A stretch of 64,000 bases of DNA. Source: Alteraurantiacibacter buctensis (lineage in GTDB: Bacteria > Pseudomonadota > Alphaproteobacteria > Sphingomonadales > Sphingomonadaceae). Position numbers and translations under genes: made by a program. The notes beneath the pieces are model-generated. The model was not told the origin of the DNA. It made no database searches and was given only the letters and a program-made list of their open reading frames with translations. The stretch covers positions 248,001-312,000 of the forward strand of contig NZ_WTYV01000004.1 in the NCBI RefSeq assembly GCF_009827655.1, read 5' to 3'. Of the stretch, positions 59,157-64,000 are shown piece by piece. Position 1 is the first letter of the stretch. Each line of letters opens with the position of its first letter.

Positions 59157-60734
59157 CTATTGCGCAGCGAACATCGCCCGCAAGGCCAGCTTGCTGATCT
59201 TGCCGGTCGCCGTGTGGGGGATTTCGTCCACGAAATGCACCGCGTCGGGCAGCCACCAGTTGGCCACCCGGCCGCGCAGGAACTCACGCAGGTCCTCGGC
59301 GCTGGCCGCCTGGCCCGGCTTCAGCACCACCACCAGCACGGGCCGCTCGTCCCACTTGGGATGCGGCACACCGATCGCGGCGGCCTCGGCCACGGCAGGG
59401 TGGCCCATGGCGGCGTTCTCCAGCTCCACCGAACTGATCCATTCGCCGCCGCTCTTGATCAGGTCCTTGGTCCGGTCGGTCAATTGCAGGCTGCCATCGA
59501 GGTGGATCACCGCCACGTCTCCGGTGGCGAACCACTGGTCGGGGTTCACGCAATCGGCCTCGGCCCGAAAATAGCGGCGCACCACCCACGGCCCCCGCAC
59601 TTCCAGCGCGCCGGGCGTGGTGCCGTCACGCGGCAGCACGCGGGCGGGATCATCCAGGTCTACGCAGCGGATTTCCACGCCGAACGGCGGGCGACCCTGC
59701 TGCACCTTGCTCGCCACGCGCTGGTCCAGGTCCATTTCGTCCCAGTTTGCGGGATGGTGGCTGGTGGTGCCGATGGGGCTGGTTTCCGTCATCCCCCAGG
59801 CGTGGGCTGGATCGATGCCCATTTCCAGCAGCCGCCGGACCATGGCCGGTGGCGGAGCGGAGCCGCCGATCACCGCCCGCTTCAGCGTGGGCGGCATGGC
59901 GCGGCCGGTGGCATCCAGGTACTGGAAAAGGGCGATAAATACCGTGGGCACGCCGCCGATATCGGTAACTTTCTCGGCCTCCATCAGCTCGCACCAGATG
60001 GCGGGATCGTTCAGCGTGCTCAGCACCAGCTTGGCCCCCACCGCCGGGCTGACCCAGGCCAGGCCCCAGCCGTTGGCGTGAAACAGCGGCACGATCGGCA
60101 GGGCCACGGTGCGCGGGCCATAGCCGAACACGATCGGCTGCATGCCAGACAGCAGGTGCAGCATGTTGGAGCGGTGGGTGTATAGCACGCCCTTGGGATC
60201 GCCCGTGGTACCGCTGGTATAGCACAGCAGCGCGGGATCACGCTCGTCCACCGGGGTCCAGCGGGCATTGCCGGCATAGCCCGCCAGCAGCGCCTCGTAC
60301 TCGCCGTTATCCAGGCACACATAGCGCTCCACGCTGGGCCAGCGCGGCTTCAGCGCCTCCACCAGCGGGGCAAAAGCGGCATCATAGAACAGCACCCGGT
60401 CATCGGCATGGGTGACGATGAAGGCCAACTGGTCGGCAAACAGGCGCGGGTTGATGGTGTGGATCACCGCCCCCGCCCCGATGATGCCGTACCAGGCGGA
60501 AAGCTGGTGGACGTGGTTCATCGCCATCACCCCCACCCGGTCCCCCGGCGCGATGCCCATTGCCCGCAGGGCTTCCGCCAGGCGCACCGCATCGTGGCGG
60601 ACATTGGCATAGTTCGACCGGGTGATGCGGCCATCGGACCAGCGGGTCACGATCTCGCGGTTCCCATGTTCCCGCGCGCCGTGGTCAATCACGTGGGTCA
60701 GGACCATGTCCCAGTCCTGCATGGTGGCGATCAT
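59157..60734 (-). CDS. AMP-forming fatty-acid CoA ligase (medium/long-chain acyl-CoA synthetase)
   Basis: 525 residues. ANL-family ligase that activates a fatty acid as adenylate and then as CoA thioester for beta-oxidation. The P-loop is LLCYTSGTTGDPKGV (about 169-183), with AWGMTETSPIG and the hinge WFATGDVAVIHLDGSLQLTDRTKDLIKSGG. The C-terminal catalytic lysine is in TATGKISKLALR. The start at 60734 has GGGAGGAAGG upstream. No other fad genes are near. It is the last gene of the minus-strand group after dnaE, with 40 bp between. Confidence 0.92.
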   Translation of the reverse strand: MIATMQDWDMVLTHVIDHGAREHGNREIVTRWSDGRITRSNYANVRHDAVRLAEALRAMGIAPGDRVGVMAMNHVHQLSAWYGIIGAGAVIHTINPRLFADQLAFIVTHADDRVLFYDAAFAPLVEALKPRWPSVERYVCLDNGEYEALLAGYAGNARWTPVDERDPALLCYTSGTTGDPKGVLYTHRSNMLHLLSGMQPIVFGYGPRTVALPIVPLFHANGWGLAWVSPAVGAKLVLSTLNDPAIWCELMEAEKVTDIGGVPTVFIALFQYLDATGRAMPPTLKRAVIGGSAPPPAMVRRLLEMGIDPAHAWGMTETSPIGTTSHHPANWDEMDLDQRVASKVQQGRPPFGVEIRCVDLDDPARVLPRDGTTPGALEVRGPWVVRRYFRAEADCVNPDQWFATGDVAVIHLDGSLQLTDRTKDLIKSGGEWISSVELENAAMGHPAVAEAAAIGVPHPKWDERPVLVVVLKPGQAASAEDLREFLRGRVANWWLPDAVHFVDEIPHTATGKISKLALRAMFAAQ

Positions 60735-60774
60735 GATTGGCCTTCCTCCCACTTGGCCCGGAAGAATTGCCTCC

Positions 60775-63700
60775 TCAGGCGACCAGGCGCAGTCTGGCTG
60801 CTCCTGTCACAGGACGCAAGGACACCCTGCCAAGACCAGGCATCTGGGCGAGCTGGTCCACCAGTTCGCCATTCAGCGTAAAGTCGCGGCCCAGGCGCAC
60901 CAGCGGCTCCTCTTCCTCACCGATCGCCAGGTGAACGACCACTTCACCGTATCCGGCCTTGCCCGGCATCAGCAAGCCGGCGAGGCCATGCAGCCCTTCC
61001 ATGTCGAGCACTTCCACGTCCAGCCGCATCCGCGCTTCGCCGGAGACTTCCGCCAGCGGCCGCGCCCCGCGCACGGTCACGCGCGGGGGATCGTCCGGGC
61101 CGGGCTTGTCCAGTTCCACGTTGAGCAGAAGGCAGGTGCCATCGGCGGCCCAGCGCTGGAAGCTGTCAACCAGCCCTTCCTCGAAACAGGCGGCGGAAAA
61201 CTGGCCCGACGCGTCGGAGAAATCCGCCCGCACGAACTCCGCCCCGCGCTTGGTGCGGCCCTTGGACACCTTCTCCACCATCGCCGCCATCACCGCCTGG
61301 GTGCGCCCGCCGGCCACTTCCCCGCCCATCAGCGAGGCATAGGAACGCGCGCCCTGCGCCGAGGCGACTGTCCGGAATTCCGCCACCGGGTGCGCTGCGA
61401 AGTAAAAGCCGAAATTCTCCCGCTCCGCCGCCATCTGTTCCGACCGGGTCCAGGGCGTGGCCTCCACCAGCCGCAAGGACGGTTCGGCGTGGTCATCCCC
61501 GCCGAACAGGCCGCCCTGCCCGCTGCTGCGCTCCCTGCTGGCGGCATCGGCCACGGCCAGTAGCATGTCGGCACTGGCAAGCACGCGGGCGCGGTTGGCA
61601 TCGAGGCTGTCGAAGGCCCCAGCCCCGGCCAGCCCTTCCAGTTGGCGGCGGTTCATGCTGCCGGCAGGGCAGCGGCGGAACAGGTCTTCCAGGCTTTCGA
61701 ACCGGCCATTCGCCTCGCGCTCGGCCACCAGTTGCTCCATCGCCTTTTCGCCCACGTTGCGGATGCCGGCCAGGGCATAGCGCACCGCGTGGCCCACCTC
61801 GGTCGGCTCCACCATGAACTCGGCTTCGCTGGCGTTCACGTCAGGGCCCAGCACATTGACCCCGCAGCGCCGCGCATCGTCCACGAACACCGCCAGCTTT
61901 TCCGACTGGTGCATGTCGAAGCACATCGAAGCGGCGTAGAATTCCTCTGGATAATGCGTCTTCAGCCAGGCGGTCTGATAGCTGAGCAAGGCATAGGCGG
62001 CCGCGTGGCTCTTGTTGAAGCCATAGCCGGCGAACTTGTCGATCAGGTCGAACAGGGTGTTCGCCTCGGCCTCGGGGATTTGCGAAATCTCCAGACAGCC
62101 ATCAACGAAGCGCTGGCGCTGCGCGTCCATCTCGGCCTGCACCTTCTTGCCCATTGCACGGCGCAGCAGGTCGGCATCGCCCAGCGAATAGCCTGCCAGG
62201 ATCTGGGCGGCCTGCATCACCTGTTCCTGGTACACGAAAATGCCGTAGGTCTCGGCCAGAATACCTTCCAGCTTGGGATGCGGGAACTCGATCGGCTCCT
62301 CCCCCGCCTTGCGCTTGCCGAACAGCGGGATGTTGTCCATCGGGCCCGGGCGGTAGAGCGAGACGAGGGCGATAATATCCTCGAACTTGGTCGGCTTCAC
62401 CGCGGTCAGCGTGCGGCGCATCCCTTCGGATTCAAGCTGGAACACGCCCACCGTGTCGCCGCGTTTCATCAGGTCGTAGACGGCGGGATCATCCAGCGGC
62501 AGCTCTTCCAGCGAAATCTGCACGCCCCGGCGGGCCAGCAGGTCCACCGCCTTGCGCAGCACCGAGAGCGTCTTCAGACCCAGGAAGTCGAACTTGACGA
62601 GGCCGGTGTCCTCCACATGCTTCATGTCGAACTGCGTCACCGGCATGTCCGACCGGGGATCGCGGTATAGCGGCACAAGCTGCGCCAGCGGCCGGTCCCC
62701 GATCACCACGCCCGCCGCGTGGGTGGAACTGTTGCGCGGGAAGCCTTCCAGTTGCAGCGCCAGGTCAACCAGACGCTTCACCTCGTTGTCGTTCTCGTAC
62801 TCGCGCTTGAACTCGGACACCCCGTTCAGTGATCGCGGCAGAGTCCACGGATCGGTGGGGTGGTTGGGGATCATCTTGGTCAGGCGGTCCACCTGGCCAT
62901 AGGGCATCTGCAGGATGCGCCCGCAATCGCGCAGCACGGCGCGGGCCTTCATCTTGCCGAAGGTGATGATCTGGGCCACGTGATCGTGCCCGTACTTGCG
63001 CTGGACATAGCGGATCACCTCGCCCCGCCGTGTTTCGCAGAAGTCGATATCGAAGTCCGGCATGGAGACGCGTTCGGGGTTCAGGAAGCGTTCGAACAGC
63101 AGGCCCAGCCTGATCGGATCAAGATCGGTGATGGTCAGCGCCCAGGCCACCAGGCTGCCCGCGCCCGAGCCACGGCCCGGCCCCACCGGAATCCCCTGCG
63201 ATTTGGCCCACTTGATGAAGTCGGCCACGATCAGGAAGTAGCCGGGGAACCCCATGCGGGTGATCACGTCCACCTCGAAATCCAGGCGATCGGTATAGAC
63301 CTTCAGTTCCTCGTCCGACATCACCCCATAGGGTTCGAGACGGGCCGCCAGCCCGCGCCGCGCGTCTTCCGCCAGCATCCGCGCCTCGCCATCCTTGTCG
63401 CCTGCCAGGCTGGGCAGGATCGGCTTGCGCTTGGGCGGGGCGAAGGCGCAGCGCTGGGCCACCACAAGGGTATTGGCCAACGCCTCGGGCAGGTCGGCGA
63501 AGATTTCCGCCATCATCTTGTCGGACTTCACATAGGCCTGCGGCGAACTGCGCGGCCGGTCGGCGCTGTCCACGTGGGTGGAACTGGCGATGCACAGCAT
63601 GGCATCGTGCGCGGAATGCTCATGCGGATTGGCGAAGTTGGCCGGGTTGGTGGCCACCAGCGGCAGGTCGCGGCGATAAGCGAGGTCGATCAGGCCCTCT

Positions 63701-64000
63701 TCCGCTGCATCCTCCACCGGATCACCCCGGCGGGAGAGTTCCACGTAAAGCCGGCCGGGGAACAGCGCGGAGAGCGTGTCCGCCATCTCGTCCGCCCGGT
63801 CAGCCTTGCCGGCGGCAAGCAGCCGGGCCAGAGCCCCCTCGCCCCCGCCGGTGAGCGCGATCAGGCCGTCGGTGTGGCCCTGCAGGTCTGTCAGGGTAAC
63901 GTGCGGATCCTGCTCCAGCGGGCGATCCAGGTGCGCCTTGCTGACCAGGTGGCACAGGTTCAGCCAGCCCGCCTCGTCCTGCACATACAGCGGCAGGTAG
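60775..64000 (-). CDS. dnaE: DNA polymerase III alpha subunit (5' end beyond the window)
   Basis: The last 1,075 codons of the replicative polymerase; the N-terminal roughly 100 residues, with most of the first PHP motifs, lie beyond position 64000. Visible parts: the end of the PHP domain (LPLVATNPANFANPHEHSAH), the palm with GPGRGSGAGSLVAW and the catalytic aspartates in MPDFDIDFCE, the fingers (FAGYGFNKSHAAAYALLSYQ), a helix-hairpin-helix region (ALAGIRNVGEKAMEQL) and the OB-fold/tail to the stop. It is the DnaE1 type rather than ImuC/DnaE2, because length and tail are full. Confidence 0.95.
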   Translation of the reverse strand, partial: YLPLYVQDEAGWLNLCHLVSKAHLDRPLEQDPHVTLTDLQGHTDGLIALTGGGEGALARLLAAGKADRADEMADTLSALFPGRLYVELSRRGDPVEDAAEEGLIDLAYRRDLPLVATNPANFANPHEHSAHDAMLCIASSTHVDSADRPRSSPQAYVKSDKMMAEIFADLPEALANTLVVAQRCAFAPPKRKPILPSLAGDKDGEARMLAEDARRGLAARLEPYGVMSDEELKVYTDRLDFEVDVITRMGFPGYFLIVADFIKWAKSQGIPVGPGRGSGAGSLVAWALTITDLDPIRLGLLFERFLNPERVSMPDFDIDFCETRRGEVIRYVQRKYGHDHVAQIITFGKMKARAVLRDCGRILQMPYGQVDRLTKMIPNHPTDPWTLPRSLNGVSEFKREYENDNEVKRLVDLALQLEGFPRNSSTHAAGVVIGDRPLAQLVPLYRDPRSDMPVTQFDMKHVEDTGLVKFDFLGLKTLSVLRKAVDLLARRGVQISLEELPLDDPAVYDLMKRGDTVGVFQLESEGMRRTLTAVKPTKFEDIIALVSLYRPGPMDNIPLFGKRKAGEEPIEFPHPKLEGILAETYGIFVYQEQVMQAAQILAGYSLGDADLLRRAMGKKVQAEMDAQRQRFVDGCLEISQIPEAEANTLFDLIDKFAGYGFNKSHAAAYALLSYQTAWLKTHYPEEFYAASMCFDMHQSEKLAVFVDDARRCGVNVLGPDVNASEAEFMVEPTEVGHAVRYALAGIRNVGEKAMEQLVAEREANGRFESLEDLFRRCPAGSMNRRQLEGLAGAGAFDSLDANRARVLASADMLLAVADAASRERSSGQGGLFGGDDHAEPSLRLVEATPWTRSEQMAAERENFGFYFAAHPVAEFRTVASAQGARSYASLMGGEVAGGRTQAVMAAMVEKVSKGRTKRGAEFVRADFSDASGQFSAACFEEGLVDSFQRWAADGTCLLLNVELDKPGPDDPPRVTVRGARPLAEVSGEARMRLDVEVLDMEGLHGLAGLLMPGKAGYGEVVVHLAIGEEEEPLVRLGRDFTLNGELVDQLAQMPGLGRVSLRPVTGAARLRLVA

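Noticed and set aside
1-64000. Horizontal-transfer or mobile-element signs
   Set aside because: No transposase, integrase, tRNA-edge or IS ends were seen; codon use looks even by eye, and the exosortase locus resembles its neighbours in composition.

Overview
This is a GC-rich (by eye about two thirds G+C), densely packed chromosomal segment from an alphaproteobacterium. It most likely belongs to the order Sphingomonadales, in or near the Erythrobacteraceae. This rests on the gene repertoire (a complete exosortase A/PEP-CTERM exopolysaccharide locus, an alphaproteobacterial RNase E with a large insertion in its S1 domain, the order rne / amiC / mrcA / prfB, frequent GTG and TTG starts) and on how the proteins read. 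The species is an inference; no rRNA or tRNA gene was seen. I saw no insertion sequence, prophage, CRISPR array or replication origin.

Layout. 1-4.7 kb: the start of an exported protein (-), a thiolase, two small tandem lipoproteins, an SH3 protein and an orphan ammonium transporter. 4.7-12.3 kb: a long minus-strand series (amiC, mrcA, exported peroxiredoxin, prfB, membrane-anchored methyltransferase, nitronate-monooxygenase-like flavoprotein). 12.3-15.7 kb: RNase E behind a 505-bp leader, closed by a perfect terminator. 15.7-21.2 kb: a methyltransferase and succinate-semialdehyde dehydrogenase (-), then a sulfotransferase, a GT2 glycosyltransferase and a nucleotide-sugar dehydrogenase (+), probably for a surface glycan. 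21.2-21.6 kb: an unexplained non-coding stretch with a 16-bp inverted repeat. 21.6-27.1 kb: nucleotidyltransferase, MmgE/PrpD and SDR (-), then sdhB, a GFA protein and zapE (+).

27.1-45.6 kb is the centrepiece, an exosortase A (XrtA) exopolysaccharide locus. One minus-strand run encodes export protein (Wza-like), chain-length determinant (Wzz-like), tyrosine autokinase, outer-membrane protein, ATPase, polysaccharide deacetylase, FemAB-like protein, glycosyltransferase, exosortase A fused to EpsI, and an AsnB-type amidotransferase. Upstream lies a second module: a PLP decarboxylase and an AMP-forming ligase (-), and divergently a GNAT/FemAB-like protein, an acyl carrier protein and two alpha/beta-hydrolase-like proteins (+). 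This module looks like a small carrier-protein pathway that makes or attaches a modifying group. Its chemistry is unknown to me and it is the best candidate for an undescribed system here. No PEP-CTERM substrate protein was seen in the window.

45.6-64 kb is mostly housekeeping: an overlapping minus-strand run ilvD / lipoprotein / NAD(P)HX repair enzyme / 23S-rRNA-type methyltransferase; ETF-QO / ispE / N-formylglutamate amidohydrolase (-); a degenerate uracil-DNA-glycosylase-like protein, a lytic transglycosylase and moaB (+); a radical SAM protein with a perfect alphaproteobacterial LexA-type box just before its start codon; an OmpA-family protein; two strong hairpins; an AMP-forming acyl-CoA ligase; and dnaE running off the right edge.
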